Part shown: piece by piece, positions 24,176 through 32,526 of the stretch | Layout of the letters: each line of letters starts with the position of its first letter | How positions within the stretch are numbered: position 1 is the first letter of the stretch | Source of the DNA: an uncultured Lacinutrix sp. | GTDB taxonomy: Bacteria > Bacteroidota > Bacteroidia > Flavobacteriales > Flavobacteriaceae | NCBI RefSeq assembly: GCF_947500325.1 | Contig: NZ_CANMRQ010000009.1 | Location: 62,001-126,000, forward strand | Direction: 5' to 3' | DNA: 64,000 bases | Program-made: the position numbers and the translations under genes | Notes under the pieces: model-generated | What the model was told of the DNA's origin: nothing | What the model saw: only the letters and a program-made list of their open reading frames with translations | Databases searched by the model: none

Positions 24176-24715
24176 ATGAGTAAAGCAAAAGATATAAAAG
24201 AAGAAATAGAAGACCAACAAGTAGAAGAGACTCAAACTGAAACCGTTGAAACAGAAGAGTTAACGGTAGAAGAGAAGTTGCAAGAAGAGCTTGGTCAAGA
24301 AAAAGATAAGTTTCTGCGTTTGTTTGCAGAATTTGAAAACTATAAAAAAAGAACGTCTAAAGAACGAGTAGAATTATTTAAAACAGCAAGTAAAGATGTC
24401 ATGGTGTCTATGTTGCCCGTTTTAGACGATTTTGAACGTGCCTTAATGCACATTGAAGACGACAAAGAAGCCGAAGAATTAAGAAAAGGGGTTGTTTTAA
24501 TTTATCAAAAACTATTAACAACATTAGGGCAAAAAGGCTTAGTCGCTATGGAAGTAAAGCAAGGTGATACTTTCGATTCTGAAGTGCATCAAGCCATCAC
24601 CCAAGTGCCAGCACCAAGTGATGATTTAAAAGGTAAAATTATAGACGTAGTAGAGAAAGGATATACATTAGGAGAAACTGTAATTCGTTTCCCAAAAGTG
24701 GTTATCGGACAATAA
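24176..24715 (+). CDS. grpE: Nucleotide exchange factor GrpE
   Basis: A 179-aa cochaperone that releases ADP from DnaK. A long N-terminal acidic coiled coil (about 5-75) contains FLRLFAEFENYKKRTSKER. The C-terminal beta-wing domain is marked by LPVLDDFERAL, GDTFDSEVHQAI and GKIIDVVEKGYTLGETVIRFPKVVIGQ. Length is normal. It lies 26 bp before dnaJ in a classical two-gene heat-shock operon; dnaK itself is not in the window. Confidence 0.97.
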   Translation: MSKAKDIKEEIEDQQVEETQTETVETEELTVEEKLQEELGQEKDKFLRLFAEFENYKKRTSKERVELFKTASKDVMVSMLPVLDDFERALMHIEDDKEAEELRKGVVLIYQKLLTTLGQKGLVAMEVKQGDTFDSEVHQAITQVPAPSDDLKGKIIDVVEKGYTLGETVIRFPKVVIGQ

Positions 24716-24741
24716 TTTTAGTTCGATTTATTTAAGATATT

Positions 24742-25860
24742 ATGGCAAAAAAAGATTATTACGAAACGCTAGGACTTAGCAAAGGCGCATCTGCGAGTGA
24801 AATTAAAAAAGCTTATAGAAAAAAAGCAATAGAATTTCATCCAGATAAAAATCCAGATGATGCAACTGCCGAAGCAAAATTTAAGGAAGCTGCTGAAGCT
24901 TACGAAGTATTAAGCGACGAGAATAAAAAAGCACGTTACGATCAATTTGGTCATCAAGCCTTTGAAGGTGGCGGCGGTTTTGGCGGCGGCGGAATGAATA
25001 TGGATGACATATTCAGCCAGTTTGGAGATATTTTTGGCGGCGGTTTTGGCGGCGGCGGTTTTTCTGGTTTTGGTGGCGGTCAAAGACAACGTCGTGTAAA
25101 AGGTAGTAATTTACGTATTCGTGTTAAATTAACTCTAGAAGAAATTGCTAATGGTGTTGAAAAGAAAATTAAGGTAAAACGTAAAATTCAAGCTGAAGGC
25201 ACTACTTATAAAACCTGCAGTACATGTAATGGATCTGGTCAAGTAACGCGAGTTACAAATACAATTTTAGGTCGTATGCAAACGGCTTCACCATGTACAA
25301 CTTGTGGTGGTGCTGGAGAAACAATCGATAAAAAACCATCTGGGGCAGATAACCAAGGTCTAAAAGTTAGCGAAGAAACAATATCTGTTAAAATTCCTGC
25401 TGGAGTTGTAGATGGTATGCAACTTAAAGTTTCTGGAAAAGGTAATGACGCACCAGGAAATGGTATTGCTGGAGATTTACTAGTTGCCATTGAAGAACAA
25501 AACCATGATACGCTGCAGCGTGAAGGCGATAACCTACATTATGATCTATACGTAAGTATTAGCGATGCAGTTTTAGGTACTTCTAAAGAAATAGATACTG
25601 TAACTGGTAAGGTGCGTATTAAAATTGAAGCAGGTTTACAATCAGGTAAAATTTTACGTCTACGTGGAAAAGGAATACCAAGTATTAATGGCTATGGAAA
25701 AGGAGATTTACTAGTGCATGTAAATGTATGGACACCAAAAACACTAAGTAAACAGCAAAAAGAATTTTTCGAAAATATGAAAGATGACGAACACTTTTCG
25801 CCTAAACCAGAACAGTCAGATAAGTCCTTTTTTGAAAAAGTGAAAGATATGTTTTCATAG
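24742..25860 (+). CDS. dnaJ: Chaperone DnaJ with reduced zinc-binding region
   Basis: A 372-aa Hsp40 that stimulates DnaK ATPase and delivers unfolded proteins. The J-domain (1-70) has H33-P34-D35. A Gly/Phe-rich linker (about 75-113) is coded by repeated GGC codons. The substrate domains and C-terminal dimerisation region are complete. The central region has only two CxxCxGxG motifs (Cys159/162 and Cys185/188) instead of the usual four, so it can hold one zinc site rather than two. From memory this reduced form is common in Flavobacteriaceae and is not a local deletion. It is the last gene of the operon and is followed by a terminator. Confidence 0.96.
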   Translation: MAKKDYYETLGLSKGASASEIKKAYRKKAIEFHPDKNPDDATAEAKFKEAAEAYEVLSDENKKARYDQFGHQAFEGGGGFGGGGMNMDDIFSQFGDIFGGGFGGGGFSGFGGGQRQRRVKGSNLRIRVKLTLEEIANGVEKKIKVKRKIQAEGTTYKTCSTCNGSGQVTRVTNTILGRMQTASPCTTCGGAGETIDKKPSGADNQGLKVSEETISVKIPAGVVDGMQLKVSGKGNDAPGNGIAGDLLVAIEEQNHDTLQREGDNLHYDLYVSISDAVLGTSKEIDTVTGKVRIKIEAGLQSGKILRLRGKGIPSINGYGKGDLLVHVNVWTPKTLSKQQKEFFENMKDDEHFSPKPEQSDKSFFEKVKDMFS

Positions 25861-25884
25861 AACTCACAGTTTATTATATACAAG

Positions 25885-25911
25885 AACCGCAATGTTAGTT
25901 GCGGTTTTTTT
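25885..25911 (+). terminator. Rho-independent terminator of grpE-dnaJ
   Basis: The stem AACCGCAA / TTGCGGTT with a short loop is followed by TTTTTT. Confidence 0.9.
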
Positions 25912-25964
25912 AGTTAAAAATGTAACTAATTCGTTCATTTAAGTAATAGTTAAGCAAAAAATAG

Positions 25965-25972
25965 TATATTTG
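25965..25972 (+). promoter_or_regulatory. -7 box of candidate small RNA
   Basis: TATATTTG fits TAnnTTTG exactly, seven bases before the first hairpin of the candidate RNA. The -33 region lacks a TTG. Confidence 0.5.
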
Positions 25973-25978
25973 ATTTAT

Positions 25979-26060
25979 CACTGGCGTAAGCTGGTGGTAA
26001 TTTTTCTTTTTCATAGCAATTTTTTCCCATCCTTAGTTTACTAAGGGTGGGTTTTGTTTT
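25979..26060 (+). ncRNA. Candidate ~80-nt small RNA with two hairpins
   Basis: After the dnaJ terminator, an independent unit follows: an exact -7 box at 25965-25972, then hairpin 1 (25979-25996, CACTGGC–GTAA–GCTGGTG, closed by a GNRA-type tetraloop). A 29-nt U-rich single-stranded linker follows, then hairpin 2 (26026-26051, CCCATCCTTAG–TTTA–CTAAGGGTGGG) and a T run. Hairpin 2 is a strong intrinsic terminator. No open frame of note lies inside. Nothing else in the 388-bp gap needs these signals, since the ABC gene starts nearly 190 bp later. A further short hairpin GCCTA…TAGGC lies near 26097-26113. I do not recognise an Rfam family. Confidence 0.5.
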
Positions 26061-26248
26061 TTAAGAGGGATTTTATTTTTTGAGTTGTATAAATATGCCT
26101 AGTTTATATAGGCTAAGGAGATAATTTTATTAAAGATGTTAATGTAAATAAAAGGATTTACTATGGGTTGTATTAAAATTAATATAAAGCATTAAGCTGC
26201 TCGTGTTACATTTTTTATATTTACGCTACTAATAGCCAAAACTCATAT

Positions 26249-27175
26249 ATGAACAATTTATTAGAAGCACATTCAGTTTCTAAAAACTTCGGAAATTTTA
26301 CAGCTTTAAATAATGTATCTATTGCTGTGCCAAAAGGAAGCATATTTGGACTGCTTGGTCCTAATGGTGCAGGAAAGACAACATTAATACGTGTTATTAA
26401 TCAAATAACAATGCCAGATACAGGTCATGTATTACTTGATGGAGAACCATTGCAGAGGCATCATATTCAAAATATTGGTTATTTACCTGAAGAAAGAGGG
26501 TTGTATAAATCAATGAAAGTTGGAGAGCAAGCTTTATATTTAGCAAAGTTAAAAGGAATGCACAAAACAGAAGCAAAAAAACGTTTGTTAGATTGGTTTG
26601 AAAGGCTAGAAATTGGAGATTGGTGGAATAAAAAAATTCAAGAGCTGTCTAAAGGAATGGCTCAAAAAATACAATTTGTAGTAACTGTTTTACATCAACC
26701 TAAATTACTTATTTTCGATGAGCCATTCTCAGGTTTTGATCCTATTAATGCTAATATTATTAAAAATGAAATTTTAAGATTACGAGAAGAAGGAGCTACG
26801 GTTATTTTCTCAACACATAGAATGGAATCTGTTGAAGAATTGTGTGATCATATTGCGCTTATTCATAAATCTAATAAAGTGTTAGATGGAAACTTAAATG
26901 CTATAAAAAGAGAGTATAAAACAAATACGTTTGAAATTGGGATTAATGTTTCTAATGCTAAAGATGTAGAGCAACAATTAAATGAACGTTTTCATGTATC
27001 AGCAGCAAATTTTAAATCATTAGGAGATGAATTAAAATTAAATATTAAGCTTTCAGAAAAAGACACCGCTAACGATTTGTTAAATTATTTAACCACTAAA
27101 GGGCAGTTATCTCATTTTGTAGAAGTTGTGCCAAGCGCAAATGATATTTTTATTCAAACTGTAAAGAATAATTAA
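26249..27175 (+). CDS. ABC transporter ATP-binding protein (NatA-like)
   Basis: A 308-aa nucleotide-binding subunit. Walker A is G-P-N-G-A-G-K-T (about 39-46), the signature LSKGMAQK, and Walker B LLIFDEPFSGFDP followed by STHRMES. A C-terminal DUF4162-like regulatory extension (about 225-308) is present, as in NatA/CcmA-like exporters. It starts a co-directional run: the permease follows after 5 bp. Together they are likely to export sodium, a lipid or a peptide; the substrate is not visible. Confidence 0.93.
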   Translation: MNNLLEAHSVSKNFGNFTALNNVSIAVPKGSIFGLLGPNGAGKTTLIRVINQITMPDTGHVLLDGEPLQRHHIQNIGYLPEERGLYKSMKVGEQALYLAKLKGMHKTEAKKRLLDWFERLEIGDWWNKKIQELSKGMAQKIQFVVTVLHQPKLLIFDEPFSGFDPINANIIKNEILRLREEGATVIFSTHRMESVEELCDHIALIHKSNKVLDGNLNAIKREYKTNTFEIGINVSNAKDVEQQLNERFHVSAANFKSLGDELKLNIKLSEKDTANDLLNYLTTKGQLSHFVEVVPSANDIFIQTVKNN

Positions 27176-27180
27176 GAATT

Positions 27181-28497
27181 ATGAACCATTTACCACTTAT
27201 TATAAAAAGAGAGTATTTAACTAAAGTGAAAAATAAGGCTTTTATCTTAATGACTTTTTTAAGTCCATTAATTATGATTGCATTAATTTCGATTGTTGTT
27301 TATTTAATACAAATGAATACCAGTAAAGTGCGTCAAATTTCAATTTTAGATGAATCTGGTTTGGTCAAACAAATTTTTAAGGATACGGAAAACACAAAGT
27401 ATAATATTTTAGATGGCATATCGCTAGAAAATGCTAAAGAAATAGTTAAAGAAAAAGGAGATTATGGCTTACTTCATATATTAAAAATAGATAACCTCAA
27501 TGAAGCTTCAAAAAGTATCCGGTTTTATTCTGAAGATTCTCCTTCAATATCTTTAATTTCTAGTTTAGATGATAAAATTGAAAAAGAGCTCACCAATATT
27601 AATATGTATAGGATGGATGTTAATCCAGAAATTATAGAATCTTCAAAAATTAATATAGATATAGCTCAAGAGAGCTTTGATGGAGAGAAAACATCCGAAA
27701 TTGATAGTGGAGCAAAGATTGTTTTTGGAGTTATAGCTGGTTACTTGTTATTTATGTTTATTATTATTTATGGTAATATGATTATGAGATCGGTAATTGA
27801 AGAAAAAACTAGCCGTATTATTGAAGTTATTATTTCTTCTGTAAAACCAGTCCAATTAATGTTAGGTAAAATTATAGGGACCTCACTTGTTGGTATTACT
27901 CAGTTTGTTATTTGGATTATTTTAGGAAGTGTGTTAATTGTAGTAGTATCTTTAATTTTTGACATAGATATAACGCAAATGAACATGTCTCAGCAAGAAA
28001 CAATACAACATGCTATACAAGGTTCAGGTGATAAAATGAAAGATATACAGGGATTTATGAATGCTTTTTTTAAACTTCCCTTAACTAATTTGATCATAGC
28101 ATTTATTTTGTTTTTTATTAGTGGTTATTTGTTATATAGTTCTTTATATGCCGCAATTGGAGCTGCCGTAGATAACGAAACAGATACGCAACAATTTATG
28201 ATGCCAATTATTTTGCCTTTAATATTAGCAGTTTATGTTGGTGGATTTACTGTAATTGAAGATCCTCATGGAACAATTTCAACAATATTTTCATTTATAC
28301 CGTTTACTTCACCTGTAGTCATGTTAATGCGAATACCATTTGGTGTGCCTATATGGCAACAAATATTATCATTGTTAATATTAATAGGTACATTTATGGG
28401 AACAGTTTGGTTTGCAGCAAAAATATATCGTATAGGTATTTTAATGTATGGCAAAAAACCTAGTTATAAAGAATTAATTAAATGGGTTAAATATTAG
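27181..28497 (+). CDS. ABC-2 type permease (NatB-like)
   Basis: A 438-aa membrane subunit with one N-terminal helix (about 22-42), a large extracytoplasmic domain (about 45-180), then five to six helices. The second half carries RSVIEEKTSRIIEVIISSVKPVQLMLGKIIG, the coupling-helix signature of NatB/YhaP-type ABC-2 permeases. It is the partner of the preceding ATPase gene. It ends with TAG one base before the ATG of the MscS gene, so the two are coupled. Confidence 0.92.
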   Translation: MNHLPLIIKREYLTKVKNKAFILMTFLSPLIMIALISIVVYLIQMNTSKVRQISILDESGLVKQIFKDTENTKYNILDGISLENAKEIVKEKGDYGLLHILKIDNLNEASKSIRFYSEDSPSISLISSLDDKIEKELTNINMYRMDVNPEIIESSKINIDIAQESFDGEKTSEIDSGAKIVFGVIAGYLLFMFIIIYGNMIMRSVIEEKTSRIIEVIISSVKPVQLMLGKIIGTSLVGITQFVIWIILGSVLIVVVSLIFDIDITQMNMSQQETIQHAIQGSGDKMKDIQGFMNAFFKLPLTNLIIAFILFFISGYLLYSSLYAAIGAAVDNETDTQQFMMPIILPLILAVYVGGFTVIEDPHGTISTIFSFIPFTSPVVMLMRIPFGVPIWQQILSLLILIGTFMGTVWFAAKIYRIGILMYGKKPSYKELIKWVKY

Positions 28498-28498
28498 A

Positions 28499-29428
28499 AT
28501 GCAAGAAAAAGTAACTGATAAAATAGAGAAAGAGGTAGAAAAAGTTGGGGATGTAATTTCCGAAAGCTCTATTTGGGAAAAACTAATGAACTTTTTAGAA
28601 TTTAAGCTTATTGACTTTAATTATGGTCAAGGAGAAGATGCTCATACTATAGTGCTAAAAGTTAAATATGTTTTATTAGTTATTGCTATTGTTATAGCTA
28701 CTACTTATATTTTAAGATGGGTAAAAAAACTTGTGACCAAGCACATGCCAGCTGATGATAAAGCAAAATTTAATACTGTTTTTTCATTTGCTAAATGGAT
28801 AATATATGCTATAGTATTACTCGTAGTTTTCGATTTAATAGGTATAAATGTTACGGCTATTTTTGCAGCTTCTGCAGCTTTGTTAATAGGTATAGGTTTA
28901 GCGTTGCAAACCTTATTTCAAGATATTATTTCGGGTGTTTTTATTCTTATAGACCAATCTGTGCATGTTGGTGATATAATAGAAATAGAAGGAAAAGTAG
29001 GGCGTGTTGAAGAAATAAAACTTAGAACAACTCGAGCAGTAACAATTGATAATAAAGTACTTATTATACCAAACCATTTATATTTAACTAAAAGTTTATA
29101 TAATTGGACTCAAAATGGTACAACAACACGAGAAAATATTAGTATAGGTGTTGCTTATGGTAGTGATGTACAGTTAGTGAAAAAACTACTATTACAAGCT
29201 GCAAATAATCATGAGTCGATAATAAAAAAGCCTGAACCTTTAGTCTTATTCAATAATTTTGGAGATAGTGCGTTAGAGTTTAAACTAATATTTACTTTAA
29301 ACGATAGTTTTATTGAATCTATACCCAAAAGTGATTTGAGGTTTGAGATTGATAGATTGTTTAGAGAACATAATATTAGTATTCCATTTCCTCAACGCGA
29401 TATCCATATTGTATCAAAACAAGATTAA
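28499..29428 (+). CDS. MscS-family mechanosensitive channel
   Basis: A 309-aa small-conductance channel with an N-terminal amphipathic segment (about 1-50) and three membrane helices (about 60-80, 95-115, 120-145). The pore helix contains the Ala/Gly-rich ALLIGIGLALQTLFQDIISG. The beta domain follows, with HVGDIIEIEGKVGRVEEIKLRTT and VLIIPNHLYLTKSLYNWT, then the C-terminal vestibule. It opens under osmotic downshock to release solutes. Here it sits between an exporter and an outer-membrane protein, which suggests envelope-stress co-expression. Confidence 0.94.
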   Translation: MQEKVTDKIEKEVEKVGDVISESSIWEKLMNFLEFKLIDFNYGQGEDAHTIVLKVKYVLLVIAIVIATTYILRWVKKLVTKHMPADDKAKFNTVFSFAKWIIYAIVLLVVFDLIGINVTAIFAASAALLIGIGLALQTLFQDIISGVFILIDQSVHVGDIIEIEGKVGRVEEIKLRTTRAVTIDNKVLIIPNHLYLTKSLYNWTQNGTTTRENISIGVAYGSDVQLVKKLLLQAANNHESIIKKPEPLVLFNNFGDSALEFKLIFTLNDSFIESIPKSDLRFEIDRLFREHNISIPFPQRDIHIVSKQD

Positions 29429-29442
29429 AAACACATATTAAT

Positions 29443-30327
29443 TTGAACTATACGCTATTCAAAATTATTGCACCTTTACTTTTCTTTTTTATAGCTATAG
29501 ATGTACAAGCACAATTAACAGATTTAGCACGTATAGAATATTCAACAATACCAAAAAGCCAATCAGACGAACGGTTTGAAAGATTTCGTGCCCTTATAAA
29601 TGTACCATTAAAAACAAAAGAAGATTGTTATTTAATTCTTGGCGCAGAATATAGTCGAATAGCATTAACTTTAGATGATAGAAACCCTTTTGAAGTTTCT
29701 AAGTTAAATACATTACAAGTTATTGATTTTAATTTAGGCTATACGTTTAAAGTTTCAGATAAATGGCGTTTGGGAGCAAAAATCTCACCTAGAATAGCAT
29801 CAACATTAGGTCGGAAATTAAGCAATGATGATCTTTTTTTAAATGGAGGTATATATGCTATAAAAGACAGAACTAAAGATAAATCTTTAAATCGGCCATA
29901 TCGTTTAGTTTTAGGATTAACATATAATAGTACTACTGGAATACCATTACCTTTGCCTTTTATAAGTTATTACCGAAGAGTAAATAAAAACTGGTCTTAT
30001 AATCTGGGCATACCAAAAACGAATGTGAAATATTTTTTTAATGAACACAGTATTATACAAAGTTTTGTTGGAATTGATGGATATTTTGCTAATATTCAAG
30101 ATTCTATTGTTATTGAGAATAGACAAGCAGAAAGTGTGTCTCTTTCAGTTGTTTTAGCAGGATTAGGATATGAATATTATTTTACAAAACATTTGGTATA
30201 TTACGGTTACGTAGGTCATACATTGAGAATGAATAATATGTTGAGGGATAGTAATAGAAATGAAGTATATAAATTAGATAATGTAAACGCTTTTTACATA
30301 AGAACAGGAATTAAATTCAAGATATAA
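29443..30327 (+). CDS. Outer-membrane beta-barrel protein (DUF6268-like)
   Basis: A 294-aa protein starting at TTG (29443), with a signal peptide (about 1-24, ending DVQAQL). The rest alternates amphipathic strands with many aromatic residues and ends in a strand (VNAFYIRTGIKFKI), as outer-membrane barrels do. The pattern resembles the DUF6268 family, though I assign that only tentatively. Its stop codon is directly followed by the ATG of the NtrC-like regulator (TAAATG), 14 bp after the MscS gene, so it belongs to the same operon. Confidence 0.75.
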   Translation: MNYTLFKIIAPLLFFFIAIDVQAQLTDLARIEYSTIPKSQSDERFERFRALINVPLKTKEDCYLILGAEYSRIALTLDDRNPFEVSKLNTLQVIDFNLGYTFKVSDKWRLGAKISPRIASTLGRKLSNDDLFLNGGIYAIKDRTKDKSLNRPYRLVLGLTYNSTTGIPLPLPFISYYRRVNKNWSYNLGIPKTNVKYFFNEHSIIQSFVGIDGYFANIQDSIVIENRQAESVSLSVVLAGLGYEYYFTKHLVYYGYVGHTLRMNNMLRDSNRNEVYKLDNVNAFYIRTGIKFKI

Positions 30328-31491
30328 ATGTCAAAAATATTAGTAATAGAAGACGAAGCAGCGATTAGAAGAGTTTTAATAAAAATTCTTTCTGAAGAGA
30401 ATGATAAATACCAAGTTGAAGAAGCTGAAGATGGATTAGTAGGAATAGAAAAAATTAAAAAAGAAGACTACGATCTTGTACTTTGTGATATTAAGATGCC
30501 AAAAATGGATGGTGTTGAAGTACTTGAAGCTGTCAGGAAAATTAAACCAGAAATACCAATGGTAATGATATCTGGTCATGGTGATCTAGATACAGCTGTT
30601 AATACTATGCGTTTAGGTGCTTTCGATTATATTTCTAAGCCACCAGATTTAAATCGATTACTAAATACAGTACGTAATGCCTTAGATAGAAAAGAGCTTG
30701 TAGTTGAGAATAAAATTCTTAAGAAAAAGGTAAGTAAAAAATATGAAATGATAGGTGAAAGTGATGCCATTTCTAAAATCAAAGAAATGATAGATAAAGT
30801 TGCACCTACAGATGCTAGAGTATTAATTACTGGCCCAAATGGAACAGGAAAAGAATTGGTTGCGCATTGGTTACATGAAAAAAGTGAAAGAGCTAAAGGT
30901 CCAATGATAGAGGTTAATTGTGCTGCAATACCTAGCGAGTTAATTGAGAGTGAGCTTTTTGGTCACGTAAAAGGAGCTTTTACTAGTGCAGCTAAAGATA
31001 GAGCAGGAAAATTTGAGGCCGCAAATGGAGGAACTATTTTTCTTGATGAAATTGGAGACATGAGCTTGTCTGCGCAGGCAAAAGTGTTACGAGCTTTACA
31101 AGAAAGTCGTATTCAACGTGTTGGTAGTGATAAGGATATTAAAGTAGATGTTCGTGTTGTAGCAGCTACTAATAAAAATTTAAAAAAGGAAATTGAAGAT
31201 GGTAAATTTCGAGAAGATTTATATCATAGATTGGCTGTAATCTTAGTAAAAGTACCTGCTTTGAATGAACGTCGAGAAGATATTCCGCTATTAATAAATC
31301 ATTTTGCCAAGAAAATCTCTGCAGAACAAGGTACTGCCGAAAAAAGTTTTTCAGCAAAAGCTATCAAATTGTTACAAGAATATGATTGGACAGGAAATAT
31401 TCGTGAATTACGAAATGTAATTGAGCGATTAATTATACTTGGAGACATTGAAGTTAGTGAACAAGATGTGAAGCTATTTGCAAGTAAATAG
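30328..31491 (+). CDS. NtrC-like sigma-54 response regulator lacking the DNA-binding domain
   Basis: A 387-aa protein with a receiver domain (1-120, phospho-acceptor Asp54 in VLCDIKMPK) and a sigma-54-activating AAA+ domain (about 140-385). Walker A is G-P-N-G-T-G-K-E (169-176) and Walker B GGTIFLDE. The sigma-54 contact loop reads G-A-F-T-S-A (216-221) instead of the usual GAFTGA. The protein stops at about the R-domain (NIRELRNVIERLIILGD), so the usual C-terminal Fis-type helix-turn-helix of ~60 residues is missing. It could act from solution without an enhancer, as FlgR-type regulators do. No cognate kinase is adjacent. Confidence 0.93.
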   Translation: MSKILVIEDEAAIRRVLIKILSEENDKYQVEEAEDGLVGIEKIKKEDYDLVLCDIKMPKMDGVEVLEAVRKIKPEIPMVMISGHGDLDTAVNTMRLGAFDYISKPPDLNRLLNTVRNALDRKELVVENKILKKKVSKKYEMIGESDAISKIKEMIDKVAPTDARVLITGPNGTGKELVAHWLHEKSERAKGPMIEVNCAAIPSELIESELFGHVKGAFTSAAKDRAGKFEAANGGTIFLDEIGDMSLSAQAKVLRALQESRIQRVGSDKDIKVDVRVVAATNKNLKKEIEDGKFREDLYHRLAVILVKVPALNERREDIPLLINHFAKKISAEQGTAEKSFSAKAIKLLQEYDWTGNIRELRNVIERLIILGDIEVSEQDVKLFASK

Positions 31492-31495
31492 AAAT

Positions 31496-31530
31496 AAAAA
31501 AGCCTTAAATTTTAATTTAAGGCTTTTTTA
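31496..31530 (+). terminator. Bidirectional Rho-independent terminator
   Basis: The stem AAAAAAGCCTTAAAT / ATTTAAGGCTTTTTT lies between the convergent NtrC-like gene and the 250-aa secreted protein gene. Confidence 0.9.
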
Positions 31531-31532
31531 TT

Positions 31533-32285
31533 TTACTGTTTACATGATTTTAATTTTGTTAAGTAGATTTCCGATATATTTATAATCTCATCTAAATAAT
31601 ATGTTCTAATTTGTTCTAGGCTTTTTGTAATTAAATTAGCCTTATTAATTCCAACTGTAGATATAGATTCTTCACAATTACATGATTTTAATAAGTTATT
31701 ATAGGCTTTTATGTTTTCCGAAATTGCTTTTGTGTTTTCTGCTATAAACAGGTCTTTCTTTTTAACTTCTTGGTTTGCTAATTGAAGTTTAATCTCTTTT
31801 GCTTTTTGCTCTAATGCAGCTTGCTGTGTTTTTAAATCTAACTGTTGTTGTTCTAAGTCACTTAAAGCAGTGGTGTTATTATTATTATTATTATTATTAT
31901 TATCACTTTCTTCAGTGCTACAGATATCATATTCGTAAAAAGCTTTAATAATTAAATCTTCAGTTTTAGTTAAATATGTTCTGGCATTTACTAATTCTTC
32001 AGCTAATATTGCGGTCTCTAAGTAAATTGAGATACTATTAGAAAGATCGGCTGCATTGTAGCATTGTTCTTTTTCTAATAGTCTTTCAACAATATGTATT
32101 GCTTTTTTTGAAATTTTTGCGTGATATTTTAAGTCTTCTAAGTTGTAAGACTTAATACCTTCAGTTACATTTTTGCTAACCTTACTTAAGTTTAAGCTTA
32201 CATCTTTAGCATTAGAATGTTGACCGAAAGTAATATTAATAATAAGGAAAATAAATAGAAAAAATAAGAAGTAGTTTTTTTTCAT
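31533..32285 (-). CDS. Secreted coiled-coil protein with poly-Asn tract
   Basis: A 250-aa exported protein with a signal peptide (about 1-21, ending ITFGQ). A helical region follows, then an acidic poly-Asn tract (nine Asn) coded by ATT repeats. A Gln/Lys-rich coiled coil comes next (DLEQQQLDLKTQQAALEQKAKEI), and then a C-terminal domain with CNCEES and a final Cys (TKLKSCKQ). The C-terminal ~60 residues align with the neighbouring 167-aa protein, so the two are paralogs. Both genes have an ATCGAT-type motif about 75 bp upstream. Function unknown; a surface or periplasmic structural role is plausible. Confidence 0.75.
   Translation of the reverse strand: MKKNYFLFFLFIFLIINITFGQHSNAKDVSLNLSKVSKNVTEGIKSYNLEDLKYHAKISKKAIHIVERLLEKEQCYNAADLSNSISIYLETAILAEELVNARTYLTKTEDLIIKAFYEYDICSTEESDNNNNNNNNNTTALSDLEQQQLDLKTQQAALEQKAKEIKLQLANQEVKKKDLFIAENTKAISENIKAYNNLLKSCNCEESISTVGINKANLITKSLEQIRTYYLDEIINISEIYLTKLKSCKQ
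31878..31901 (-). repeat. ATT trinucleotide microsatellite (8 units) inside a gene
   Basis: Eight consecutive ATT units on the plus strand, preceded by GTT, code for nine Asn residues on the minus strand. Slippage in steps of three would change tract length without breaking the frame. Confidence 0.9.
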
Positions 32286-32317
32286 AATTGGGGAGTGAAA
32301 AAGTTAAGTAGGTGCTT

Positions 32318-32325
32318 CAAAAATA
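32318..32325 (-). promoter_or_regulatory. -7 box of the 250-aa secreted protein gene
   Basis: TATTTTTG on the minus strand fits TAnnTTTG exactly, 35 bp downstream of the ATCGAT motif at 32361-32370. No TTG is found at -33, consistent with activator dependence. Confidence 0.5.
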
Positions 32326-32360
32326 TTAAAAAGAAACATTTAAACGAAGTAAAAATACAT

Positions 32361-32370
32361 TTAATCGATG
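32361..32370 (-). promoter_or_regulatory. ATCGAT-type motif, copy A
   Basis: CATCGATTAA on the minus strand, within CATTTCATCGATTAAATG. It is 75 bp before the 250-aa gene start and identical over 10 bases to copy B before the paralogous gene. Confidence 0.5.
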
Positions 32371-32475
32371 AAATGTTGTGATTTGAGTGATTTTATATTT
32401 TTAGATTTAAAAAGGGTGGAGGTAGACGGAATTTGTAATAAGTTGAGTATAATAGTAGATTATTTTATCAACCAT

Positions 32476-32510
32476 AAAAAAACCTCAAATTTTAATTTGA
32501 GGTTTTTTTA
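32476..32510 (-). terminator. Rho-independent terminator
   Basis: The stem AAAAACCTCAAATT / AATTTGAGGTTTTT ends the 167-aa gene transcript on the minus strand, 17 bp after its stop. The flanks would also allow use from the other side. Confidence 0.85.
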
Positions 32511-32526
32511 TTATAAGATTTATAAT

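Noticed and set aside
24970-25085. GGCGGC-rich stretch in dnaJ as a foreign or repeat insertion
   Set aside because: It codes for the normal Gly/Phe-rich linker of DnaJ, so the local GC rise is explained by glycine codons.
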